A stretch of 64,000 bases of DNA, taken from positions 62,001 through 126,000 of the forward strand of contig JASJOS010000016.1 of the NCBI GenBank assembly GCA_030068525.1, read 5' to 3'. The position numbers and the translations under genes are program-made. A model generated the notes under the pieces. It was not told the DNA's origin and did not search any database. It saw only the letters and a list, made by a program, of their open reading frames with translations. Positions 39,116 to 46,691 of this stretch are shown piece by piece (position 1 is the first letter of the stretch; each line of letters starts with the position of its first letter). The stretch is from Xanthocytophaga flava. Its GTDB lineage: Bacteria > Bacteroidota > Bacteroidia > Cytophagales > 172606-1.

Positions 39116-39223
39116 TCAATCTCTTTTACTATTTTTCTTTTCCTGTTTGGCTGCGCGTTTTTCCTTTAATGTTTTCGCAGGCTCCTTCTTTTTTTCTTTG
39201 GTAGGCGATTTATCTTTTGACAT
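39116..39223 (-). CDS. 35-residue lysine-rich protein
   Basis: A complete small frame from ATG (39221-39223) to TGA (39116-39118) encodes 35 residues, of which about 14 are Lys and many others Glu, Ala or Arg. The pattern K-D-K near the start, then EPAKTLKEKRAAKQEKK, resembles tiny basic proteins that occur widely in Bacteroidota without known function. Codon use is ordinary and no other feature explains the stretch. It could bind nucleic acid or ribosomes; that is speculation. Confidence 0.55.
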   Translation of the reverse strand: MSKDKSPTKEKKKEPAKTLKEKRAAKQEKKNSKRD

Positions 39224-39386
39224 ACTGTTAGTGTGTTAAAGTAGTGAAGAAAGATACTCTATCATTTCCTAAAAACGAACTATTTGTTGGTTTATTGGAA
39301 TGGATATGGAATATTTCTATGAAATAACTGGAAAAGGAATGACCTTTTCTGAGAGATTTACTAAATAGATCAACCACTGTATATAA

Positions 39387-39413
39387 AAAAAGCGCTACTA
39401 TTTCTAGTAGCGC
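39387..39413 (-). terminator. terminator of the Thr-rich lipoprotein gene
   Basis: A perfect 9-bp stem GCGCTACTA (39392-39400) with 39405-39413 and a TTTC loop, read on the minus strand with a seven-T run after it (39385-39391). Confidence 0.8.
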
Positions 39414-39436
39414 CTCTTCTCTTCTTTAAGTGAAGA

Positions 39437-39628
39437 TTAGTGTGCAGTTGTATCGTGAGCTGCAGTATCTACAGTAGTAGTAGTATCTGTAGTAGTTGCA
39501 GTATCTACAGTAGCTTCAGTAGTAGTAGCAGTAGTATCAGCAGATTCTGTAGTTTCAGTTTTGCTTCCACAAGCTGAGAATACAACAGTTCCTAATACGA
39601 TAGCAGCGATTGCAAATAAATTTTTCAT
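39437..39628 (-). CDS. small Thr-rich lipoprotein
   Basis: The protein has 63 residues from the ATG at 39626-39628 (an extended frame to 39664 adds non-signal residues). The signal ends VVFSACGSK, so Cys20 is lipidated. The mature 43 residues are nearly all Thr, Ala, Asp, Val and Glu in repeats such as TTTEATVDTATTTDTTTT, ending AAHDTTAH. It is a disordered tail rather than a folded domain. Such small secreted lipoproteins are frequent in this phylum and have no known role. The coding DNA is a degenerate trinucleotide repeat. Confidence 0.75.
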   Translation of the reverse strand: MKNLFAIAAIVLGTVVFSACGSKTETTESADTTATTTEATVDTATTTDTTTTVDTAAHDTTAH

Positions 39629-39820
39629 TTTGGAAAAACGGTTAGGTTTAAAGTTAAAATCCACAGTTTAATACCATGAACTAAAGAAGGTAACCCAAGC
39701 CTTCTGTAAAAAAATAGATTTTTTTACAAAAAATCAGTCTTGTAATAAATAGTGCATATTATAATGGTTTTAATGCAATTTATCAGTTGATCTTGGATAT
39801 TATTTTGTAAAAAATTAATG

Positions 39821-40090
39821 TTATTCAAAGTCAAAATTGCTTAATTTAGGAGGTTGCTGGTTTTTAAATTGCACTCCTGTTGCCACACCTCCTTTCCGGT
39901 CTTGCTGAGTATATAAATCCTGAGCGGTTTCTTCTGTTACTATTTGAATCTCAGAGTAAGTGGTCTTTCCTGAAATAACTGCAAATCCATATACACGATT
40001 GGTTTTAGAACAATCTATACAAGTTTTTGTGTTCGGAAGTGCTTTAATCCTTGCTTCTGGAATTTCGCTACCACAATGAATACAGTTCAT
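39821..40090 (-). CDS. DksA/TraR-type C4 zinc-finger-like protein
   Basis: The protein has 89 residues from the ATG at 40088-40090. The N-terminal 30 residues have CIHCGSEIPEAR and TKTCIDCS, a four-Cys zinc ribbon (C3, C6, C24, C27) like the C-terminal finger of DksA/TraR, including the IPEARIKALP stretch. The coiled coil that lets DksA enter RNA polymerase is missing, so it is not a DksA orthologue. The rest is a short beta-rich domain with a disordered tail (QFKNQQPPKL). It lies 82 bases downstream of sufB on the same strand. Confidence 0.7.
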   Translation of the reverse strand: MNCIHCGSEIPEARIKALPNTKTCIDCSKTNRVYGFAVISGKTTYSEIQIVTEETAQDLYTQQDRKGGVATGVQFKNQQPPKLSNFDFE

Positions 40091-40172
40091 AATGAATAAA
40101 AGAATAGGATGTAAAAAAGAAAACCTCAAAACGGGTTGTTCTGAGGTTTGCATATTTTTATATAAAAATCTA

Positions 40173-41618
40173 CTAACCTACACTACCCTCCAGACTGATC
40201 GCCAGAAGTTTTTGTGCTTCAACTGCAAATTCCATTGGTAGTTGATTTAATACTTCTTTAGCGTATCCGTTAACAATAAGAGCAACAGCCGCTTCTGTAT
40301 TTATACCACGTTGATTACAATAGAAAATCTGATCTTCTCCAATCTTAGAAGTAGTAGCCTCGTGTTCAACACGAGCAGTCGGGTTCTTTACTTCAATATA
40401 GGGGAATGTATGTGCTCCACATTTATCTCCCATAAGTAAAGAATCACATTGTGTAAAGTTACGGGCATTTTCAGCACGGCGATGCACTTCTACCAGACCG
40501 CGATACGAGTTTTGGCTTTTTCCTGCAGAGATACCTTTAGATATGATACGGCTCTTGGTATTTTTACCAATATGTATCATTTTGGTGCCTGTATCTGCCT
40601 GCTGATAATTGTTGGTGACTGCTACAGAGTAAAATTCTCCTACAGAGTTGTCTCCTTTAAGGATAACTGACGGATACTTCCAAGTGATAGCAGATCCTGT
40701 TTCAACCTGAGTCCAGGAAATTTTAGAGTTGTTTCCCAAACAGATACCTCGTTTAGTAACAAAGTTGTAAATTCCTCCAACTCCTTCCTTATTTCCAGGA
40801 TACCAGTTTTGTACAGTAGAGTATTTTACTTCCGCCTTTTCTAGTGCCACAATTTCAACAACAGCGGCATGTAACTGATTTTCATCACGCATAGGAGCTG
40901 TACAACCCTCCAGATAGCTTACATAACTTCCTTCTTCTGCAACAATTAATGTACGCTCAAACTGTCCTGTTTCTTTTGCATTGATACGGAAGTATGTTGA
41001 TAATTCCATTGGGCAACGAACTCCTTTTGGAATAAAAACAAACGAGCCATCACTAAATACTGCAGAGTTTAAGGCTGAGAAATAATTATCCTGTACAGGT
41101 ACTACGGAACCCAGATATTTCTTTACCAACTCAGGATGTTCCTGAATTGCTTCACTCATAGAACAGAAAATAATACCTAGTTCGCTAAGTGTTTTCTTGT
41201 AGGTTGTTGCAATTGAAACACTATCAATAACTGCATCTACCGCTACTCCTGTAATTCTTTTTTGTTCATTCAGAGAAATACCAAGCTTTTCAAAAGTCGC
41301 TCTTAACTCAGGATCTATCTCATCCAGGCTTTTGGGCTTTGCTTTTTGCTTAGGTGCAGAATAATAAATTACATCCTGATAATTAATAGGCGGAAAACTA
41401 ATATTTGCCCATTCAGGGGATTTCATTTCCAACCATTGACGATATGCTTTCAGACGCCATTCCAACATCCACGCAGGTTCATTCTTCTTTTCTGAAATAA
41501 AACGGACAATATCTTCACTAAGACCTTTGGGAGCTGACTCCGTTTCAATCTGTGTCTCAAATCCGTACTTATATTCAGATTGGGTAATATCCTCTAATAA
41601 TTGTGTGTCTTTGCTCAT
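40173..41618 (-). CDS. sufB: Fe-S cluster assembly scaffold SufB
   Basis: This 481-residue SufB is part of the SufBCD scaffold that builds Fe-S clusters. Marks are [13 protein letters not shown] (about 54-66), [17 protein letters not shown] and the core [22 protein letters not shown], the right-handed beta-helix, and the C-terminal [23 protein letters not shown] segment with the conserved Cys near residue 435. Length is normal. Neither sufC, sufD nor sufS is next to it; a zinc-ribbon gene follows instead. An Lrp-type regulator gene precedes it on the same strand. Confidence 0.95.
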   Translation of the reverse strand: MSKDTQLLEDITQSEYKYGFETQIETESAPKGLSEDIVRFISEKKNEPAWMLEWRLKAYRQWLEMKSPEWANISFPPINYQDVIYYSAPKQKAKPKSLDEIDPELRATFEKLGISLNEQKRITGVAVDAVIDSVSIATTYKKTLSELGIIFCSMSEAIQEHPELVKKYLGSVVPVQDNYFSALNSAVFSDGSFVFIPKGVRCPMELSTYFRINAKETGQFERTLIVAEEGSYVSYLEGCTAPMRDENQLHAAVVEIVALEKAEVKYSTVQNWYPGNKEGVGGIYNFVTKRGICLGNNSKISWTQVETGSAITWKYPSVILKGDNSVGEFYSVAVTNNYQQADTGTKMIHIGKNTKSRIISKGISAGKSQNSYRGLVEVHRRAENARNFTQCDSLLMGDKCGAHTFPYIEVKNPTARVEHEATTSKIGEDQIFYCNQRGINTEAAVALIVNGYAKEVLNQLPMEFAVEAQKLLAISLEGSVG

Positions 41619-41651
41619 GGTTAGCTATTTAGACTGAATCTAATCCTATTA

Positions 41652-41659
41652 CAAATATA
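41652..41659 (-). promoter_or_regulatory. possible sufB -7 box
   Basis: Read on the minus strand this is TATATTTG, a match to TAnnTTTG, 34 bases ahead of the sufB ATG. No TTTG is found at the normal upstream distance. Confidence 0.4.
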
Positions 41660-41785
41660 GCTGAAAAATAGTTTCAGGAGTTCGGCTGTCTTTAATTATT
41701 TTATAAAAGTAGGGATAAATACTGTAATCTGTTCTGTAAGCGCCTGTATTTGTGAATATATAGTGAATGACACCAAATATAAAAG

Positions 41786-42247
41786 TTAAAATGTAATAGG
41801 TCTGCTAAACCGTTCTTCCAGTGATATGAAAGTTTCTGTCCGTTGAATTCCTGGCACTTTTTGAATTTTATCACTGAGTACCTCGCGAAGATGTTGTGTA
41901 TCTCTACATATAATACGTGCAAATAGGCTATAGATTCCGGTTGTATAATGAATGCTTAATATCTCTGGGATCTTCTCTAGTTCTTGTGCAGCAGCTACAT
42001 AATTGGAACTCTTTTCAAGATAAATGCCAAGGAAGGCATTTATATCCCAGCCAAGTTTGGCATAGTCAACAATAAGTTGAGAGCCTTTTACCACTCCCAT
42101 TTGTTCCAGCTTACGCATTCGTACGTGAACTGTACTACCTGAAACAAATACTTTTTCGCCTATTTCCGTGTAAGGCATAGTAGCATCTTGCATGAGAAGA
42201 GATAAGATCTTTAGATCTATATTGTCAATTTCTGAATTTTGGGGCAT
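41786..42247 (-). CDS. Lrp/AsnC family transcriptional regulator
   Basis: This 153-residue regulator has an N-terminal winged helix-turn-helix (about 5-60, with DLKILSLLMQDATMPYTEIGE and a VSGSTVHVRMRKLEQMGVV recognition part). The C-terminal RAM ligand-binding domain (about 70-150) ends KVPGIQRTETFISL. Lrp proteins sense amino acids and oligomerise. This one lies 168 bases upstream of sufB and diverges from the RNA gene at 42.4 kb. Either could be a target; the sequence does not say which. Confidence 0.93.
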   Translation of the reverse strand: MPQNSEIDNIDLKILSLLMQDATMPYTEIGEKVFVSGSTVHVRMRKLEQMGVVKGSQLIVDYAKLGWDINAFLGIYLEKSSNYVAAAQELEKIPEILSIHYTTGIYSLFARIICRDTQHLREVLSDKIQKVPGIQRTETFISLEERFSRPITF

Positions 42248-42332
42248 AAAAAAGTAGGCAAATTATTATTTTGTTAATGAAGTGGTTGTTAAATTAATAA
42301 AAATAGATTTTTTAATGAAAAATGATGCTGAA

Positions 42333-42364
42333 TTTGCAAATAATTAGAGCGAGTATTACTTTTG
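42333..42364 (+). promoter_or_regulatory. consensus Bacteroidota promoter of an RNA gene
   Basis: TTTG at 42333-42336, 20 bp, and TACTTTTG at 42357-42364 agree fully with the -33 TTTG / -7 TAnnTTTG pattern of the primary sigma factor in this phylum. Transcription should start at about 42370-42372. It is the best promoter match that I find in the window. Confidence 0.75.
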
Positions 42365-42370
42365 TATTGT

Positions 42371-42651
42371 CCAAAGCGAAAGAAGGCAGCGGAATTATAC
42401 TGTAGGGTGACGAAATTGGCAGCCGTGCCCTCCTGTCTCGGGGGTGAGGAATCTGGGATAAACGCAGGGTAAAGCCGTCCTGATGTCAAAATTAGGATGA
42501 CTGGGATTGACCACCAAACTTTGCTCTGTCGCTAACTACCTCGTGGAGGTTCGACCCCTTCTCCTACAGCTAGCTTTCTAAACATAAGCAATTGGTTTTT
42601 AGTTTGTTGATGAAGTATTAAACGCCAGTTTCAGTAGGACTGGTGTTTTTT
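42371..42651 (+). ncRNA. unidentified structured RNA with tRNA-like frame
   Basis: No protein is supported in this stretch of about 280 bases, which runs from a consensus promoter to an intrinsic terminator. At 42401-42569 the ends fold like tRNA. An acceptor stem of 7 bp pairs 42401-42407 with 42562-42568 and G42569 follows. T8-G9 and a Leu-like D arm (stem 42410-42412/42424-42426, loop with TTGG) come next. A 5-bp anticodon stem (42428-42432/42440-42444) has loop CTGTCTC. The T arm (42545-42549/42557-42561) has loop TTCGACC. Between them 100 nt replace the variable arm, opened by GAGG/CCTC (42446-42449 with 42539-42542). CCA is not encoded. Not tmRNA, RNase P RNA or SRP RNA by conserved motifs. 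Confidence 0.65.
42623..42651 (+). terminator. terminator of the tRNA-like RNA
   Basis: Stem CGCCAGT (42623-42629) with ACTGGTG (42639-42645), one G-U pair, 9-base loop, then six T. Confidence 0.75.
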
Positions 42652-42664
42652 ATTGCCTCAACAA

Positions 42665-42702
42665 AAATCCCCCTGATGTTTGCATCTGGGGGATTTGTTT
42701 TT
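42665..42702. terminator. bidirectional hairpin terminator
   Basis: A 14-bp stem with one mismatch (42665-42678 with 42683-42696), rich in C5/G5, with T runs on both sides. It ends the minus-strand sugar isomerase-like gene just past its stop and backs up the RNA gene terminator. Confidence 0.8.
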
Positions 42703-43616
42703 TAAACAAAATTATAGTTTTGTTTGAGCCTTTCCAGATCTATCTTAACAGATTCCATAGGGGTTTTGTCTCCATACGACTCCTGCTCTATTACCCAATA
42801 CTTTACAGCTGTATTCTTTTTGGCAAAGTCTAATATCTCTTTCATTCTCAGGCGACCATCACCTAGCAGAGTACTTTCATTTTTTGTTTTATTCAGATCT
42901 TTTACATGCAATAATTCAAAATGTTTAGGAAACATCTTTAACCAACGCATAGGATCTACATTTGCTTCTGCCATATTACAGATATCAAGTTGCTGACATA
43001 CATATTTTAGATTCAGTTCTTTCAACATAATATCATATAAATATTCATTATTGAATTTTTGCTCAAATTCATCATGATGGTTATGAAACCCGAATCGTAA
43101 TCCTGCGTTGGAACAGATTTCGCCTACTTTATTATATACGTCAAATCCTTTGCGACATTCATCTAATTTTGTCTTGTCGTAAGCAAACCAGGGGCTTATA
43201 AGATATTTCTGACCTAAGATGTTAGCGTCCTCCATTACTCCCTTCCATTCATCTGACACATCCTTTTTGTCTGTTAGCCAATCTGTTAGCCGAAATACAA
43301 CATGACTACTGGGCTGTGTTAATCCCAGATCATCCAGAATCTTACGCAATTCTTTGGATGAATATCCATATATCTTTCGATTTTGATATACGGATTGCTC
43401 CAGGTAAGCTGCTGGCTCCACTTCCTTATACCCTATAGATGCCAATTGTTTGAGAGTGCCAAGTGGATCTTTTTTCATTTCATCCCTAACCGAATATAAT
43501 TGCAGAGGGATATGGAACTTCTCTTTTTGTAAAAAAAGCTGACCTGAAATAGCTGCTCCTGCCAAAAAAATAGAGCCTTTCTTTATAAAATTACGGCGCG
43601 AGGGATACGAATTCAT
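42702..43616 (-). CDS. sugar phosphate isomerase/epimerase-like TIM barrel protein
   Basis: This 304-residue protein belongs to the AP endonuclease 2/xylose isomerase-like TIM barrel family. It starts with a twin-arginine signal (SRRNFIKK, then a hydrophobic run to about 28), so a folded protein is exported. Barrel signs are the PLQLYSVRDEM opening, GYKEVEPAAYL, FGFHNHHDEF (metal-binding His residues at about 180), QLDICNMAEAN and HVKDLNK. Members of this exported group are usually annotated as sugar epimerases or hydroxypyruvate isomerase-like; the substrate is unknown. It stands alone, with a terminator after it. Confidence 0.87.
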   Translation of the reverse strand: MNSYPSRRNFIKKGSIFLAGAAISGQLFLQKEKFHIPLQLYSVRDEMKKDPLGTLKQLASIGYKEVEPAAYLEQSVYQNRKIYGYSSKELRKILDDLGLTQPSSHVVFRLTDWLTDKKDVSDEWKGVMEDANILGQKYLISPWFAYDKTKLDECRKGFDVYNKVGEICSNAGLRFGFHNHHDEFEQKFNNEYLYDIMLKELNLKYVCQQLDICNMAEANVDPMRWLKMFPKHFELLHVKDLNKTKNESTLLGDGRLRMKEILDFAKKNTAVKYWVIEQESYGDKTPMESVKIDLERLKQNYNFV

Positions 43617-43853
43617 AGGTATAAAGTTGGATGAATAGAATAATAGGCTTTATAGAGTCAAATCTATTATTTTTATCCAACTTATCCGTATTGTAGTCTT
43701 ATTTTAAAAAGTAGGTGAGGTAGATGGAAACATTTATATAGTAATCACATATGAAAGTCTGTTTTGTAATCAGAACGATAGTTCTTTTTACAAAACAGGG
43801 CTAATAGATATGGATGTTCTATTTAAATAATTTCATTGGAAGACCAGACTATT

Positions 43854-44669
43854 TCAATAGCCTTCCTTCTCATTAGGAAATTCACGATTTTTAATATCTC
43901 TTACATAATGAGACACTGCATCTGTAATAGAAGTATAGAGATCTGCGTAACGTCGAAGGAACTTGGGACTAAATTCTTTGTTGATACCAAGCATATCATG
44001 CAATACAAGTACTTGTCCGTCTACATGAGGGCCTGCTCCAATACCTATTACAGGTATTCTGACAGATTCGGCTACTTGTTTGCCTAACGTTGCCGGAATT
44101 TTTTCCAAGACAACTCCAAAGCATCCAATATCTTCCAGTAGTTGTGCATCTGCCATTAATTTTTGTGCTTCTGCTTCTTCTCTGGCTCTAACAGCATAGG
44201 TTCCAAACTTATAAATTGATTGAGGAGTAAGCCCCAAATGTCCCATAACGGGTACGCCTGCACTTAATACACGAGTGATAGATTCCTTTATTTCACTACC
44301 ACCTTCCATTTTCACTGCGTGAGCACCAGATTCCTTCATAATCCGAATCGCAGATCGGAGTGCTTCTGACGAATTACCCTGATAGGAGCCAAAAGGTAAA
44401 TCTACCACTACTAATGCACGTCTGACTGCACGTACTACAGATGATGCATGATAAATCATCTGATCAAGTGTGATTGGAAGGGTTGTTTCATGGCCTGCCA
44501 TTACATTCGAAGCAGAATCCCCAACTAGAATGATATCCATTCCTGCGCCATCTACGAGACGTGCCATCGAAAAGTCATAGGCTGTCAGCATGGATATTTT
44601 CTCACCCCGCAGCTTCATTTCCTGCAATATATGGGTGGTAATACGTTTGATCTCACTATGTGTAGACAT
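43854..44669 (-). CDS. panB: 3-methyl-2-oxobutanoate hydroxymethyltransferase
   Basis: This 271-residue PanB transfers a hydroxymethyl group from methylene-THF to 2-oxoisovalerate, the first step of pantothenate synthesis. Family marks are [13 protein letters not shown], the Mg-binding [12 protein letters not shown] region, [36 protein letters not shown] and [15 protein letters not shown]. The C-terminal F-P-E-K run is usual. It is 140 bases downstream of the LolE-like gene on the same strand, so read-through from rbfA is possible. No other pan gene is adjacent. Confidence 0.96.
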   Translation of the reverse strand: MSTHSEIKRITTHILQEMKLRGEKISMLTAYDFSMARLVDGAGMDIILVGDSASNVMAGHETTLPITLDQMIYHASSVVRAVRRALVVVDLPFGSYQGNSSEALRSAIRIMKESGAHAVKMEGGSEIKESITRVLSAGVPVMGHLGLTPQSIYKFGTYAVRAREEAEAQKLMADAQLLEDIGCFGVVLEKIPATLGKQVAESVRIPVIGIGAGPHVDGQVLVLHDMLGINKEFSPKFLRRYADLYTSITDAVSHYVRDIKNREFPNEKEGY

Positions 44670-44809
44670 TGTATTCTTGTTTTACGCTTGGTTTATATTC
44701 TGTTTTGAAACAGAAATACTCTGTTTGAGGGCATAAAAATAGAATCTTTTTGAATACTCAGTCTGTAATACTTGTGATTTTAATACACAATAGTAAGTAA
44801 ACGATTGTC

Positions 44810-46033
44810 TTATAAGCGAATGTCGATGTCTTTGGCTGCTTTCACTGCGGGAAAGTATGAAGCTACAAAGGTAATAAGCGCAATTGTAATACCTGTTGCT
44901 ACAAAATCCGGCAATTGCATCTTTACAGGATATGCATCTACAATTGCACTTTCCATACCCATCTTAAAGATCCCAAACGTTTGTTGTGCAAGGCATATCA
45001 GAAAGCCTGATCCCAGTCCTGCCAGTGTACCCACTGTGGCAATAATAGCTCCCTCTGTCATAAAAACTCTTCTGATAAAATTAGGAGCGGCCCCCATGGC
45101 TGATAATACGGCTACATCCTTTCGTTTATCTATAGCCAGCATCGTTAGAGAGAAAAAGATATTAAAAGATGCTACAGCAAGAATCACAGAGAATGTGATG
45201 TAGACAAATAACTTTTCAATACGAATTGCTTGTAGTAAACTTGCATGTTGCTCATCTCTGTCTTGTACAAGATAGTTAGCTCCCAAAGCTTTTTTGAGTT
45301 GAACTTTTATCTGATCTACATCTTCTCCATCTTTAAGACTGATTTCAAGAGAACTCCGTCTGTTACCCATTTGCAGTAAGTCTGCTGCAAATGAGAGTGG
45401 AACAAAAATATAATCTTTGTCATAACGCTGTTCCAGTGCGAAAACCCCACCTGCACGGATAGAACTCTTGCGAATAGATTCTGGCGAACTGACATTTATG
45501 GTTTTACGTGAGTTATCAGGATACCAAATTTGGATGGGATTCATTTCATCTTTAAGTGCAATGGACAGAATATATTGTACACCGCTGCCAACAATTGCAT
45601 AAGATTTGTCATTATATTTTAATCGGGCGTTGCCTGCAATAATAGCCTGGTCAAGCCCGTTTTGCCGGATAAACTGATCTGGTACCCCACGCATTCGTGC
45701 GGGCATATGTCCCTTTCTATAGGATAGAAACACATTGTCTTCAATGATCTCTGCAATAAAGCCTACTCCTTCTACTGCCCGAATCTTTGCTAATAGCTGT
45801 GGTGTTACAGTAAATGATTTGCCATAGGCTGGCTTGATATTAATTTCAGAGTCAAATGTGCCATGCAAGCTACGAAACAGGTCCTCTAATCCATTGAATA
45901 CTGAGAGAACAATTACCAGTGCCATTGTGCCAACTCCAACTCCAATCATAGAAATAATGGATATGATGTTGATAAAATTGGTTTTCTTTTTGGAGAGAAA
46001 ATAACGCCGGGCAATAAAATAGGATAAGTTCAT
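44810..46033 (-). CDS. FtsX-family permease, LolE/LolC-like
   Basis: This 407-residue inner-membrane protein has TM1 at about 20-45 (after an N-terminal FIARRYFLSKK segment typical of LolC/E), a large periplasmic MacB-like domain (about 46-270), and three TM helices at about 275-305, 325-350 and 370-395. This is the LolCE/FtsX plan, in which an ABC ATPase drives lipoprotein extraction. The partner LolD is not adjacent. A LolE role is likely but other FtsX permeases look alike. It lies 41 bases after rbfA on the same strand, a common Bacteroidota pairing. Confidence 0.85.
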   Translation of the reverse strand: MNLSYFIARRYFLSKKKTNFINIISIISMIGVGVGTMALVIVLSVFNGLEDLFRSLHGTFDSEINIKPAYGKSFTVTPQLLAKIRAVEGVGFIAEIIEDNVFLSYRKGHMPARMRGVPDQFIRQNGLDQAIIAGNARLKYNDKSYAIVGSGVQYILSIALKDEMNPIQIWYPDNSRKTINVSSPESIRKSSIRAGGVFALEQRYDKDYIFVPLSFAADLLQMGNRRSSLEISLKDGEDVDQIKVQLKKALGANYLVQDRDEQHASLLQAIRIEKLFVYITFSVILAVASFNIFFSLTMLAIDKRKDVAVLSAMGAAPNFIRRVFMTEGAIIATVGTLAGLGSGFLICLAQQTFGIFKMGMESAIVDAYPVKMQLPDFVATGITIALITFVASYFPAVKAAKDIDIRL

Positions 46034-46074
46034 TTCAGCTATTGAGATGCATAGTGGACCTTAAACAAAAAATA

Positions 46075-46455
46075 TTATTCTTCCTCGTCTTTATCTTTGG
46101 ATGCTGCCGGAATAGTAAGGCCAGAAATCAATGCATCCATTTTGGCTGCATATTCAGCTGTGTCATCCAGATAAAAAATCAATTCAGGAATAATACGAAC
46201 CTGATGACGTATCTTAGCTGCTAAAGTTTGGCGAATTGCTTTGTTCTTCTCATTTACATCTGCCAGACTTTGCTCTTTATTATCGGTCATCAAAAAGCTA
46301 AGGTATACTTTTGCTACACTTAAGTCAGGACTTACACGTACCTGAGTAACGGTAATCCATACATTTCCAAACAGACTTTTACTGTCTCGTTGAAAAATTT
46401 CTCCCAATTCCTTTTGGATCAAACGGGAAAATTTCTGTTGTCTTTTACTATCCAT
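46075..46455 (-). CDS. rbfA: ribosome-binding factor A
   Basis: This 126-residue RbfA binds the 30S subunit during 16S rRNA 5' end maturation. It has the KH-like fold with RLIQKELGEIFQ, WITVTQVRVSPDLSVAKVYLSF and the closing IRHQVRIIPELIFYLDDTAEY-like segment (key residues only partly quoted). Residues after 115 form an acidic disordered tail (KDKDEEE). It is first in a likely operon with the LolE-like permease, 41 bases downstream. A perfect 12-bp inverted repeat lies 46 bases ahead of the start. Confidence 0.94.
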   Translation of the reverse strand: MDSKRQQKFSRLIQKELGEIFQRDSKSLFGNVWITVTQVRVSPDLSVAKVYLSFLMTDNKEQSLADVNEKNKAIRQTLAAKIRHQVRIIPELIFYLDDTAEYAAKMDALISGLTIPAASKDKDEEE

Positions 46456-46500
46456 AGTCGCAAAGATAATGAATCTGGTAAGGAATGACGGTTTTAGTAG

Positions 46501-46532
46501 CCATATTTATTGAATAGTTGCAATAAATATGG
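46501..46532. repeat. perfect 12-bp inverted repeat
   Basis: CCATATTTATTG (46501-46512) with 46521-46532 and an 8-base spacer. It sits between the divergent rbfA and membrane protein genes, so it may be an operator. Confidence 0.7.
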
Positions 46533-46629
46533 ATTTTGCCGTTAAATAGCAATCGAAGAACTATCTTATTATAATTCTCTTCTTAATTTTGCAATAATCT
46601 TTTACTAAAGAATTTATCCTGTATTCATT

Positions 46630-46661
46630 TATACCTATATACAAGTATACCTATATACAAG
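46630..46661 (+). repeat. two perfect 16-bp tandem copies
   Basis: The unit TATACCTATATACAAG occurs twice without spacing, ending 30 bases ahead of the ATG at 46692, where a promoter or leader should be. Confidence 0.85.
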
Positions 46662-46691
46662 GATAAGCCGTGAATACATTATATTTTAGAT

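Noticed and set aside
39821..40090. DksA orthologue
   Set aside because: Only the zinc ribbon resembles DksA; the coiled coil with the catalytic-site tip is missing.
42289..42489. 66-codon minus-strand frame
   Set aside because: It overlaps the promoter and the structured RNA on the other strand and has no family features.
42401..42569. Ordinary tRNA-Asp (GTC) gene with an intron
   Set aside because: The inserted 100 nt lie after the anticodon stem, not in the anticodon loop, and none of the group I core motifs is present. The D arm is Leu-like, so aminoacylation with Asp is doubtful.
42371..42651. tmRNA, RNase P RNA, SRP RNA or 6S RNA
   Set aside because: No tag-peptide frame, no GAGGAAAGUCC, no GGAAGCAGCC loop and no rod-like fold with a central bubble can be seen.
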